From SYOC01 sp964441775 (lineage in GTDB: Bacteria; Desulfobacterota; Binatia; Bin18): a stretch of DNA of 64,000 bases. Each line of letters begins with the position of its first letter. Position 1 is the stretch's first letter. The position numbers were made by a program, and so were the translations under genes. Below the pieces are notes generated by a model. That model ran no database searches. It had not been told where the DNA came from and was given only the letters and a program-made list of their open reading frames with translations. Of the stretch, positions 45,000 through 53,235 are shown one piece after another. Location of the stretch: NCBI GenBank assembly GCA_964441775.1, contig CAYTVL010000027.1, positions 1 through 64,000 of the forward strand, read 5' to 3'.

Positions 45000-45283
45000 A
45001 GCGACACTGCCTCTCTAAGAACTCGTGCGCGAATACGACTCCGAAGTCCTTTTTCGGTGACGACGTCCACCTTGCAGTGAAGAAGGTCCTGTAAGTCCAT
45101 GAGCAGGCCCCCCAGATCCAATAGGCTCCGTCCGGTCTCTAGATCAACCAAAAAATCGATGTCACTGTCTGGCCGAGTTTCTCCTCGCGCTACCGAGCCA
45201 AAAACGCGCACCTTGCGCGCTCCATGCCGTGCGGCAAGACGGAGAATGTCATCACGTTTCTGTTGGAGTTCACTATTATTCAT
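44996..45283 (-). CDS. MNT nucleotidyltransferase antitoxin
   Basis: Minimal nucleotidyltransferase of 95 residues with the intact signature GSVARGETRPDSDIDFLVD (metal-binding Asp pair). It is the antitoxin partner of HepT, which in family systems adenylylates the HEPN RNase. Its ATG lies eight bases before the stop of the cyclase-ATPase gene ends, so it is cotranscribed with it. The HepT start overlaps its end by four bases. Confidence 0.85.
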   Translation of the reverse strand: MNNSELQQKRDDILRLAARHGARKVRVFGSVARGETRPDSDIDFLVDLETGRSLLDLGGLLMDLQDLLHCKVDVVTEKGLRSRIRARVLREAVSL

Positions 45284-48200
45284 GGCTCAATTCCTCAAGC
45301 AACGCCTTGGCCTCTTGCAAATCCTTGGTATCAAAGCCTTCGGTGAACCAGTTGTAAACATTCGACAAGAGTTCGTAAGCTTCAGCTTTCTTGCCTTGCT
45401 GCCGCCACAAGCGGGCGAGGCTGGTTGACGCACGCAGCTCCCAGGATTTGGCCTGCTGCTTGCGAGCGACCTCGATAGCCTTCAAGAAGTACTCCTCAGC
45501 TTCTGCTTGAGAATTGGTTTCTACTTTTGCCTTTTGATTTTCTTGCTGAAGCGTCAGCTCGCCTTTGAGGCGATAGAGTTCAGCCTCGGTGATCCGCTCT
45601 CCAGTTTTGTGCACTACGGTCAGCGCCTCGGTCAGTACAGTAAGCCCTTCTTTGACCTGCCCTGCTTTCCCATACGCCTTGGCTAACAAAGCGAGCCAAT
45701 ACGGACGTGCGATTTCTGCTCCCGTAGCATGATAGACAGCCAGCCCCTGTTGTATCTGTGTAATGCCTTCTCCCGTTTCTCCCTGCTCAGCTAGTGCTCC
45801 TCCCTGTAGCATAGTTCCCCACGCCAAAAAGTACGGAAATCCTTGCTCGGTTGATAATGTCAGTACCCCTTCTGCCCGCTCTCGGGCGGCCTCCATCTCC
45901 CGACGGAGCTGATGGCACCAAGCAGTAACTGCCAAAGCATAGGTCCGAGCCAAAGGCTGAGATAACCCTTCGGCCAAGATCAGTAGCTCCTGACTACGTT
46001 TTAGAGCCTGGTCTGGGTAGCCAAGGGGCCATAGGAGCCAGGTTGCATAGGCGAGACATTCTATCCTCGGGTCAGCAGTATTGCTGGCCCATCGGTAGCT
46101 AAGCCACGGCGATGTTTCCGGAGTGAAGCGCTCTATCCTCGGGTTCGTCATAGGGCTGGTGGAACTAGAGTGCTGATAAGAGTCATACAGGGTCATCGCC
46201 TGCTCCACATGTCGCCGAGCGGAAGGCAACTCTCCAAGCCAGGTCAATGCGGCCCCCAATGCCAGATAGGCCACCGAGCGGGGATAGGCGTCCTGAATGC
46301 TCTGAGTCAGACGCATCAGCTGCTTCGTCAGCTCGTGTAGCGTCTGTAGCTCCCCTCGGTTGAGATAAAACTCAACCAGTCGAAACAGTACCGGAAAAAT
46401 CTGGGGAGGCTCCCCTAGCTTCTGGCAGAGTTCCCGGGCTCGCATCGCAGCCTTTTCCACCTCCGAAGCCGCCCAGCCCCTGGTGGCTGTCAGTGCAAAG
46501 CCCAGAGCGATTTGCAGCATCAGTTCTTCCTGGAGGTGGTCAGAAGTATTAAGCAAAGTCTTGAGTATCTCTAATCCTTTGGTGAGATGACTAATTGCTT
46601 CGACATAGGCTGAACGTTCTATGGCCTTCTGGCCCGCCTGCTGCCAGTACGGAATGGCCTGCTCAATGAGATTCGCTTCGGTGTAGTGATGCGCCAACAG
46701 CTCTGGCTGGTTTGCCTTGATGTCAGGGAAGCACTCCACTAACACTTGGGCTATCTGCGTGTGATACTGTCGCCGGGTGCTTTTAAGGAGCGATTGATAA
46801 GCGGTGTCTTGAATCAACGCGTGCTTGAAGAAGTAACGGACATACTCTCCGACACCACGCTGGTAGAGAATCTCGGCCTCCACCAATTTGATCAGGGCTG
46901 CTTGCAAGTCGGTTTCATTGACTGGGGAGACAGCGTGCAGCAGTTCATAGGAGAACTCGCGTCCCAAGGTCGCCCCGAGTTGCGCCACCGGTCGTGCGAA
47001 AGACAAGCGGTCCAATCGGGCCATGAGCGCTTCTTGGAGGGTAGTAGGAATGGTTTGCAGGGGCGCGGTATGCCGTGCCCCTACGTTCTCTACGACACTC
47101 TTCGTCAGTTCTTCTACGAACAGCGGCACCCCGTCAGTCTTCACCCGAATCTGCTCAATCACTTCGGCAGGTAATTCGTGGCCCGCTGCTGCTTTTTCGA
47201 TCATTGCTTCGACTTGCTTGTGCCCCAGCCGATTGAGCACCAAGTGCAAGAGATGTGAGCGCGACGGCCACGGCGGCAGGAACTTCGGACGGAACGTCAG
47301 CATGAGCAACAGCTTGGTCGTGGGGAGTTGCTCGACGAGCAAGCTCAGGAACTCAAGCGATGAGGGGTCCGCCCAGTGCAGGTCCTCCCACACCACCACC
47401 GTGGCCTGCCGCTCGGCTTGCGCCATGAGTAACTGGAGCAACGCTTGCAACGTCCGCTCTTTCTGCTTCTGCGGTGTGAGGGTGAGTGGCGGAGACTGTG
47501 GCGGCGTTGGCAACGACAGGAAAGCCGTAAATAGTGGGAGAGTCTCCTGCAGATCATACAAGGCTAGGGTGCGCTCCAGCTTGGCTGCTTTCTCTGCGTC
47601 CGTGTCCTGGCGAGTCCACAATAACGTCCGCTGCATCCCTTCGATCAAGGGAAAGAACGCGCTGTGTTGAGCATAGGGGGAGCAACGCAACTCAAAGAGC
47701 AACGAACCCTCCGCGGTCACATGCTCTCGCAAGGTGTACGCCAGCCGGGATTTGCCAATACCGGGCTCGCCGCTGAGCAACACCACTTGCCCACGTCCCT
47801 CTTTTACTTGCTCCCAGCGGTCAATCAGTAATCCTACTTCTTGGTCACGACCCACTAACGGCGTCAGTGTCCCGCGTCCTGCCAGTGACGAGATCTGTTG
47901 TCGTTCGCTTTGTACATGGTAGACCGCAATTGGAGCCTCGATTCCTTTGACCAGATGGGAGCCGAACGGCTGACACTCGAACGTATCCTGCACCAGCCGC
48001 TGGGTCGCCGCGCTGATCATCACCGTGTTGGGTTCCGCCAAGCCCTGAATCCGTGCGGCCACGTTCGGGGTTTCGCCCACAATGCCCAAGGGTTCCGGTT
48101 GGTCACCTACACCCATTTCTCCAGCCACCACCAGTCCGGTGTGGACCCCAATGCGCACCTGCAAGGGACGGGACAGTCGCACGTGAGGGAAGGCTACGTG

Positions 48201-48722
48201 CGGCAGGGCCTCAACGATGCCTAACCCTACTAGCACGGCGCGTTGGGCGTCGTCTTCATGTGCCGTGGGATAACCAAAGTAGACCAGTAATCCATCCCCG
48301 ATGTACTTGGCTAGATAGCCATCAAAGCGGCGGATGACCGTGGCGCAGGTTTCCCGATACGCCTGGATGACCTCGCGATACTCTTCGGGATCAAGTTGGG
48401 CGGACAAGGCTGTAGAGCCTACCAAGTCAATGAACATCACCGTGAGCTGGCGCCGCTCCGCCAGGTGTTGGGTGTTAGGGATTGGGGGTTGGGGAAGACG
48501 TGGAACCTGGAACGTTGAACGTTGAATGGACGCAGCCCCTGCCCAAACAAGCACTTTCCCATTTTCATCGACGGCGACACGCTGCGCGTCGATGAGTTCC
48601 GCTATCAGATCATCCAACGCTTCATCGTCAAGGCCGAACTCACGCTTCAACGCTCGATAGGTGATACGCTCTTTCTGTCGCAGCAATTCAATCGTGCGTT
48701 CCACTACTTCAAAAAATTTCAT
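45276..48722 (-). CDS. Class III cyclase-ATPase-TPR regulator
   Basis: Multidomain protein of 1148 residues. The first 60 residues are a small helical (winged-helix-like) domain. Residues about 85-100 are encoded by a repeat-rich linker. The cyclase domain (MFIDLVGSTALSAQLDPEE, GDGLLVYFGYPTAHEDDA, RIGVHTGLVVAGEMG) follows, then an AAA/STAND ATPase with Walker A SGEPGIGKSRL near 315 and Walker B VVWEDLHWADP near 442. The C-terminal 500 residues are TPR-like helices. This is the common cyclase-ATPase-TPR family of environmental bacteria; ligand and product are unknown. The N-terminus starts at 48722 near the hydantoinase gene stop. Confidence 0.85.
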   Translation of the reverse strand: MKFFEVVERTIELLRQKERITYRALKREFGLDDEALDDLIAELIDAQRVAVDENGKVLVWAGAASIQRSTFQVPRLPQPPIPNTQHLAERRQLTVMFIDLVGSTALSAQLDPEEYREVIQAYRETCATVIRRFDGYLAKYIGDGLLVYFGYPTAHEDDAQRAVLVGLGIVEALPHVAFPHVRLSRPLQVRIGVHTGLVVAGEMGVGDQPEPLGIVGETPNVAARIQGLAEPNTVMISAATQRLVQDTFECQPFGSHLVKGIEAPIAVYHVQSERQQISSLAGRGTLTPLVGRDQEVGLLIDRWEQVKEGRGQVVLLSGEPGIGKSRLAYTLREHVTAEGSLLFELRCSPYAQHSAFFPLIEGMQRTLLWTRQDTDAEKAAKLERTLALYDLQETLPLFTAFLSLPTPPQSPPLTLTPQKQKERTLQALLQLLMAQAERQATVVVWEDLHWADPSSLEFLSLLVEQLPTTKLLLMLTFRPKFLPPWPSRSHLLHLVLNRLGHKQVEAMIEKAAAGHELPAEVIEQIRVKTDGVPLFVEELTKSVVENVGARHTAPLQTIPTTLQEALMARLDRLSFARPVAQLGATLGREFSYELLHAVSPVNETDLQAALIKLVEAEILYQRGVGEYVRYFFKHALIQDTAYQSLLKSTRRQYHTQIAQVLVECFPDIKANQPELLAHHYTEANLIEQAIPYWQQAGQKAIERSAYVEAISHLTKGLEILKTLLNTSDHLQEELMLQIALGFALTATRGWAASEVEKAAMRARELCQKLGEPPQIFPVLFRLVEFYLNRGELQTLHELTKQLMRLTQSIQDAYPRSVAYLALGAALTWLGELPSARRHVEQAMTLYDSYQHSSSTSPMTNPRIERFTPETSPWLSYRWASNTADPRIECLAYATWLLWPLGYPDQALKRSQELLILAEGLSQPLARTYALAVTAWCHQLRREMEAARERAEGVLTLSTEQGFPYFLAWGTMLQGGALAEQGETGEGITQIQQGLAVYHATGAEIARPYWLALLAKAYGKAGQVKEGLTVLTEALTVVHKTGERITEAELYRLKGELTLQQENQKAKVETNSQAEAEEYFLKAIEVARKQQAKSWELRASTSLARLWRQQGKKAEAYELLSNVYNWFTEGFDTKDLQEAKALLEELSHE
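48468..48529. repeat. Repeat-derived linker in the cyclase-ATPase gene
   Basis: The stretch contains GGAACCTGGAACGTTGAAC and a tandem GAACGTT. It is read in the minus frame as a Pro/Gln-rich linker between the N-terminal domain and the cyclase. Sequences of this type are usually found between genes in related genomes. Confidence 0.45.
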
Positions 48723-48734
48723 GGGTCGTTCTCA

Positions 48735-50174
48735 TTACACCACCGGCCTCGCCAGGACAGTATTCTCCACTTGTCGTTTGAGCCAGCGGCCGTCGTCGGC
48801 GCTGCCCACGAGTTTGCCGTCTTCGACAATTACTTTACCGCGTAAAATCGTCATCACCGGATACCCGTGACACTGGAACCCTTCCCAGATGCTGTAATCC
48901 GAATCCGCGTGCAGATCACCCGTAGTGAGCGTTTTGCGCAGGCTTGGGTCAAGCAGGACAAGATCCGCGTCGCTGCCCAGTTGGATCACGCCCTTCTGTG
49001 GGTAGAGTCCAAGAATCTTGGCGGCGTTTGTTGAGGTGATATCGGCAAATCGTTGCAGCGACATGCCGCGTTCCGAGACGAATTTGGTGAAGGCGACGGG
49101 AATGCGGGTCTCGACGCCGTTATGGCCGCCGCAGACGGTCGCGATGCGGTCGCCCCACAATTTTGGTCCCTTGAAGGTAGTGTACTCGTCTGTTGCTGTT
49201 GTTGAAATCCGCCCGTCTAGCATGCCGGCAATGAGCGCGTCGCGATCATCGGCGAACTTAATGGCCGGATAGGTGTGAATCGCCGTGCCGCCCGGTTTTT
49301 TATAATCGTCACAGGTAAACTGGAGATAATTGTGCAGCGCCTCGCCGTACACGGGGCGTCCTTCGTTGCGCGCTTCGGCAATCGCCGCCACGCCTTCTTT
49401 GGCGGTGACGTGCACAAAGTAAATACCGACGCCGGTGTCTTTGGCTAAACGCAGGACCGTGCGAAAGGCGATATCTTCAGACAGGTTGTTGTGGACGAGG
49501 TGGAGATTGTAGCCTTGGTCGTTGCCTTCGGCTTGCAGTTTCTTGGTCATGAACTGCACGATCTCTTCATCTTCTGCATGGATCGCCATCATACCGCCAT
49601 GCTTAGCGACTTCCGCAAACACGGTCCACAGATGACCGTTTGGGACCCGCACAGGATTATTCACGGTAAAGATTTTGAAACTACCAATGCCTTCTTCGAG
49701 AGACTCACGAATCTCACCAATTGTTTCTGAGCGCACTTCACCGGCAATGATGTAATGAAAAGCAAAATCGGTGTAGCAATGCGAGCGAAACACGTCACGG
49801 CGACGCTCAACGGTTTCTGAAATGGAGCGTCGCCGCTGGCCGCTGAGCGCGGCGCGACTGAGATCACCCGCGAAATCAATCATCGTCGTGACGCCGCCGA
49901 ATGCCGCAGCACGACTAGCGGCCTCCGGCGGCTGGGTCATCACATCGGCTTGGCCGGTCCAGTCTGGCGGCACCGGAATGCCGACATGCGCATGGGGCTC
50001 GATCCCACCCGGAAGAACAATCTTGCCCCGTGCATCAATCACTCGTGCAGATGTAGACGCAAGCGATCCTGGCTGACCGAATGCTGCAATCTTCTCTCCC
50101 TGCACGCCCACGTCCATCTCAGCCACGATTTGGGGCGTGACTACCTGTCCACCGTGAATGATGAGATCCAACAT
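48735..50174 (-). CDS. Dihydropyrimidinase/hydantoinase-type amidohydrolase, copy 1
   Basis: TIM-barrel amidohydrolase of 479 residues. The ATG at 50174 (MLDLIIHGGQVV) has AAGGAGAG upstream; an upstream in-frame codon at 50213 has no site. The metal-binding motif GGIEPHAHVG and later His and Lys/Asp ligands are present (FKIFTVNNP region for the carboxylated Lys, HAEDEE, HVTAKEG and ATDEYT). It would hydrolyse cyclic ureides such as dihydrouracil or hydantoins, giving ureido acids. A closely related copy lies just upstream at 50344-51780. Confidence 0.85.
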   Translation of the reverse strand: MLDLIIHGGQVVTPQIVAEMDVGVQGEKIAAFGQPGSLASTSARVIDARGKIVLPGGIEPHAHVGIPVPPDWTGQADVMTQPPEAASRAAAFGGVTTMIDFAGDLSRAALSGQRRRSISETVERRRDVFRSHCYTDFAFHYIIAGEVRSETIGEIRESLEEGIGSFKIFTVNNPVRVPNGHLWTVFAEVAKHGGMMAIHAEDEEIVQFMTKKLQAEGNDQGYNLHLVHNNLSEDIAFRTVLRLAKDTGVGIYFVHVTAKEGVAAIAEARNEGRPVYGEALHNYLQFTCDDYKKPGGTAIHTYPAIKFADDRDALIAGMLDGRISTTATDEYTTFKGPKLWGDRIATVCGGHNGVETRIPVAFTKFVSERGMSLQRFADITSTNAAKILGLYPQKGVIQLGSDADLVLLDPSLRKTLTTGDLHADSDYSIWEGFQCHGYPVMTILRGKVIVEDGKLVGSADDGRWLKRQVENTVLARPVV

Positions 50175-50343
50175 AAACTCTCTCCTTATTTTTTCTTCCG
50201 AACGCTTCCGCATTGCGATTCGGCACAGCCAGAAGAGGAAAGAAACGGAGACAGGGAGAATCGGCGAAGGAAAAAGCAGTGAGTTCTCTCTCCGATTCCC
50301 CGGCTCTCCGATGCTTTCTAGCTCACTTTCCCTCTCTTGAGAG

Positions 50344-51780
50344 TTATACTGTCGGTCTCGAGATCACCTCGCTCGACACGCGCCGCTTGAGCCATCTCCC
50401 ATCCGACGAGCTACCGACCAATTTGCCGTTTTCCACAACGACCTTTCCACGCAGAATCGTCATGACTGGGTACGCAGCGGCCTGGAACCCGTCCCAGATG
50501 CTGTAATCCGAGTCGGCGTGGAGATCACCCATAGTGATAATCTTTTTATTGGGGTCTAGTAGCACGATGTCGGCGTCGCTACCCGGCTGGATCGCGCCCT
50601 TTTGTGGGTACATGCCGAGAATCCTGGCGGCATTCGCGGAGGTAATGTCAACAAAGCGTTGGAGCGGCATATTGCGCTCGGCTACAAACTTAGTGTACGC
50701 CACGGGCATGCGCGTTTCGATACCATTGTGTCCGCCACAGACGGTCTCGATGGTGTCGCCCCACAGCTTCGGCTTGCGATAGGTGGTGTACTCGTCGGTC
50801 GCAGTGGTCGCGAGTCGTCCATCCATCAGCCCTCTGGTCAACGCTTCGCGATCTTCTGGAAATTTAATGGCCGGGTAGGTATGAATCGCCGTCCCGCCTG
50901 GCTTCTTGTAGTCCTCGCAGGTGAACTGCAAATAGTTGTGTAACGCCTCGCCGTAGACCGGCTGTCCTTCGCTGCGCGCTTCCTCGATTGCGGCCACGCC
51001 TTCTTTGGCAGTGACATGGACGAAGTAGATGCCGACACCGGTATGCTTCGCTAAGCGGATGACATGACGAAAGGCCAAGTCCTCGGAAATGTTGTTGTGC
51101 ACGAGATGGAGGTTATGCCCCTGCGCTTGTCCCTCGCGCTTGAGTTTCTCGGTCATGTAACGAACGATTTCATCCTCTTCGGCATGCACGGCCATGATGC
51201 CGCCATGTTTGGCCACTTCTTCAAAAATGCTCCACAGCGGGCCGTAGGGCACGCGGATGGGATGGAACGTGGTGAAAATTTTGAAACTAGCAATGCCCTC
51301 TTGCACCGCCTCGCCGATTTCACCAACTGTTTTGGGCGTAACCTCACCGGCAAGAATGTAATGAAAAGCATAGTCCGTATAACTATGCGTGTGAAAAGCA
51401 GCGCGGCGCTGCTCGATGTCGTGCAGGATATCTGTGGTGAGAATGCTGCCGTCGGGATTGAAACTCAAGTCACCGGCAAAATCGATAATCGTGGTCACGC
51501 CGCCGAACGCCGCCGCGCGACTCGCGGCCTCGGGCGGTTGCGTCATGACATCGGGAACCCCCGCCCATTGCTCGGGGACGGGAATGCCGATATGCGCGTG
51601 CGGCTCGATGCCACCAGGAATGACGATCTTGCCGCGCGCATCGATCTCACGCCCGGCCCCAGTTGCTAATGTACCAGGATAACCGACCGCGACAATTTTT
51701 TCCCCTTGAATGCCCACGTCCATTTCGCCAACCGCTTGCGGAGTCACCACTTGTCCGCCGCGAATAATAAGATCGAGCAT
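50344..51780 (-). CDS. Dihydropyrimidinase/hydantoinase-type amidohydrolase, copy 2
   Basis: Paralogue of 478 residues with the same order of motifs (GGIEPHAHIG, SFKIFTTFHP, HAEEDE, HVTAKEG, ATDEYTT). It is strongly similar to copy 1 along the whole length, so this is a tandem duplication. It starts MLDLIIRGGQVV after GGAGGCG. Both copies are separated by a 170-base intergenic region and are transcribed the same way. They may have different cyclic-imide substrates. The next gene upstream is divergent. Confidence 0.85.
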   Translation of the reverse strand: MLDLIIRGGQVVTPQAVGEMDVGIQGEKIVAVGYPGTLATGAGREIDARGKIVIPGGIEPHAHIGIPVPEQWAGVPDVMTQPPEAASRAAAFGGVTTIIDFAGDLSFNPDGSILTTDILHDIEQRRAAFHTHSYTDYAFHYILAGEVTPKTVGEIGEAVQEGIASFKIFTTFHPIRVPYGPLWSIFEEVAKHGGIMAVHAEEDEIVRYMTEKLKREGQAQGHNLHLVHNNISEDLAFRHVIRLAKHTGVGIYFVHVTAKEGVAAIEEARSEGQPVYGEALHNYLQFTCEDYKKPGGTAIHTYPAIKFPEDREALTRGLMDGRLATTATDEYTTYRKPKLWGDTIETVCGGHNGIETRMPVAYTKFVAERNMPLQRFVDITSANAARILGMYPQKGAIQPGSDADIVLLDPNKKIITMGDLHADSDYSIWDGFQAAAYPVMTILRGKVVVENGKLVGSSSDGRWLKRRVSSEVISRPTV

Positions 51781-51808
51781 AAAGCGCCTCCTTTTTGCTT
51801 ATGGCATA

Positions 51809-51926
51809 TAGCTCGTTCGCTGCGCTCACTCTATAGCACCTGAGTCGTTCGCTTTGCTCACTCGATGGAGAAAATTTTTTTGCCATCAGCCATAGGCTAT
51901 AGAGCGAACAGAGTGAGCACGCTATA
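51809..51926. repeat. Dispersed 20-30-bp palindromic units in the divergent intergenic region
   Basis: Units of the TAGCTCGTTCGCTGCGCTCA type occur at 51809-51836, in variant form at 51842-51864, and inverted as CTATAGAGCGAACAGAGTGA at 51897-51926. They occupy most of the gap between the dihydropyrimidinase and CoA-transferase genes, which otherwise shows no gene. A promoter for either gene is not obvious. Confidence 0.5.
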
Positions 51927-51950
51927 AGCAATCTGCGAGGGAGGGAATGC

Positions 51951-53144
51951 ATGGCCAAACCGCTGGACGATATTCGAGTGCTTGATCTGACCCATGTGTA
52001 TAACGGTCCGTATGCGACGCTGATGCTCGCCTTGATGGGAGCCGAAGTCATTAAGGTCGAGCCGCCACATACCGGCGAACGCGTGCGCAACATTTTTAAG
52101 ATTCGGGGCACTGACGAGAGCTATCCCTACCTCATGCTCAACTCCAACAAGAAAGGCGTCACTCTGAATCTTAAGACCGAGCGAGGCCGAGAGTTGTTGA
52201 AAGAGTTGGTCAAGCATGTTGATGTCATTGTAGAAAACTTTGCAGTTGGCGTGTTGGACAAGCTCGGACTTGGCTATGAAGTGCTCAAGGAACTCAATCC
52301 TGGCCTCATCTATGCAAGCAGCTCGGGGTTCGGACGCTCAGGCCCGTACCGCGATTACCCTGCCTTTGACCCCATCATTCAAGCAATGGTGGGTATTATG
52401 AGCGTCACCGGCTTTCCTGGGAACCCGCCGGTCAAAGCTGGCCCTCCAGTGCTCGACATCATGGGCGGCACTCATCTCTGCGCTGGCATTTTGGCGGCGC
52501 TCCACATGCGCGATCGCACCGGGGTCGGCACGATCGTGGAAACCTCGCTCTACGACGCCGCCGTGGGTCCGCTGATCTCGCAATTTTCCAGTCATTTGGT
52601 CAATGGCGTCACAGGCCGCTGGGGCAACACCGCGCCAGGACGAATCTTGACGCCGTACAACTGTTATCAAGCCAAAGACGGCTATATCTTGTTGCTCGTC
52701 GCCGATGAGGGCAAGTGGAAGATTTTTTGTCGCGTCATCGGACGGGAAGATTTACTGGAAAACCCCCGGTTCGCCACCAACGCCAAGCGGATTAAATATG
52801 TTGATGAAGTAGATGCTCTGGTCGGCGAGTGGGTAGGGCGGCACACGAGGAAGGAAGTCATGGAGTTGATGGGCGCCGCAGATATTACCTGCGGCATCGT
52901 CCAAGAAGTGCCCGAAGTGTTGCAGGACGCACATCTTCGCATCCGAGGCACCTTACAAGACGTGACTCATCCAGTGGCAGGAAAGGTCACCGTCATAGGC
53001 TCTCCGGTGCGTTTTGACGAAGAACCGCCGACAGTCGACGCGCCCAGCCCAACTTTGGGACAACACAACGATTTGGTCTACGGCAAACTACTCGGCCTCT
53101 CGGACCGAGAACTCGCCTCATTGAAAGAACAAGGCGTCATTTAG
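51951..53144 (+). CDS. CaiB/BaiF (class III) CoA-transferase
   Basis: Family III CoA-transferase of 397 residues. It starts AKPLDDIRVLDLTHVYNGPYAT, with EPPHTGERVR, LNSNKKGVTLNLKTERGRELLKELVKHVDV and GLGYEVLKELNPGLIYASSSGFGRSGPY, all typical. The catalytic Asp is in PPVLDIMGGTHL. GAGGGAGGG precedes the ATG. It transfers CoA from an acyl-CoA to a free acid, in a catabolic context. It is divergent from the hydantoinases and upstream of a histidine kinase. Confidence 0.9.
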   Translation: MAKPLDDIRVLDLTHVYNGPYATLMLALMGAEVIKVEPPHTGERVRNIFKIRGTDESYPYLMLNSNKKGVTLNLKTERGRELLKELVKHVDVIVENFAVGVLDKLGLGYEVLKELNPGLIYASSSGFGRSGPYRDYPAFDPIIQAMVGIMSVTGFPGNPPVKAGPPVLDIMGGTHLCAGILAALHMRDRTGVGTIVETSLYDAAVGPLISQFSSHLVNGVTGRWGNTAPGRILTPYNCYQAKDGYILLLVADEGKWKIFCRVIGREDLLENPRFATNAKRIKYVDEVDALVGEWVGRHTRKEVMELMGAADITCGIVQEVPEVLQDAHLRIRGTLQDVTHPVAGKVTVIGSPVRFDEEPPTVDAPSPTLGQHNDLVYGKLLGLSDRELASLKEQGVI

Positions 53145-53235
53145 TGATAGTGAAGGAATGGAGAACCCGGTGAACAATTGCCCAGCTCATCCACTAAGGA
53201 AGGAGGATAGCGGCAGCAGCTAACGGAGAATCCCT

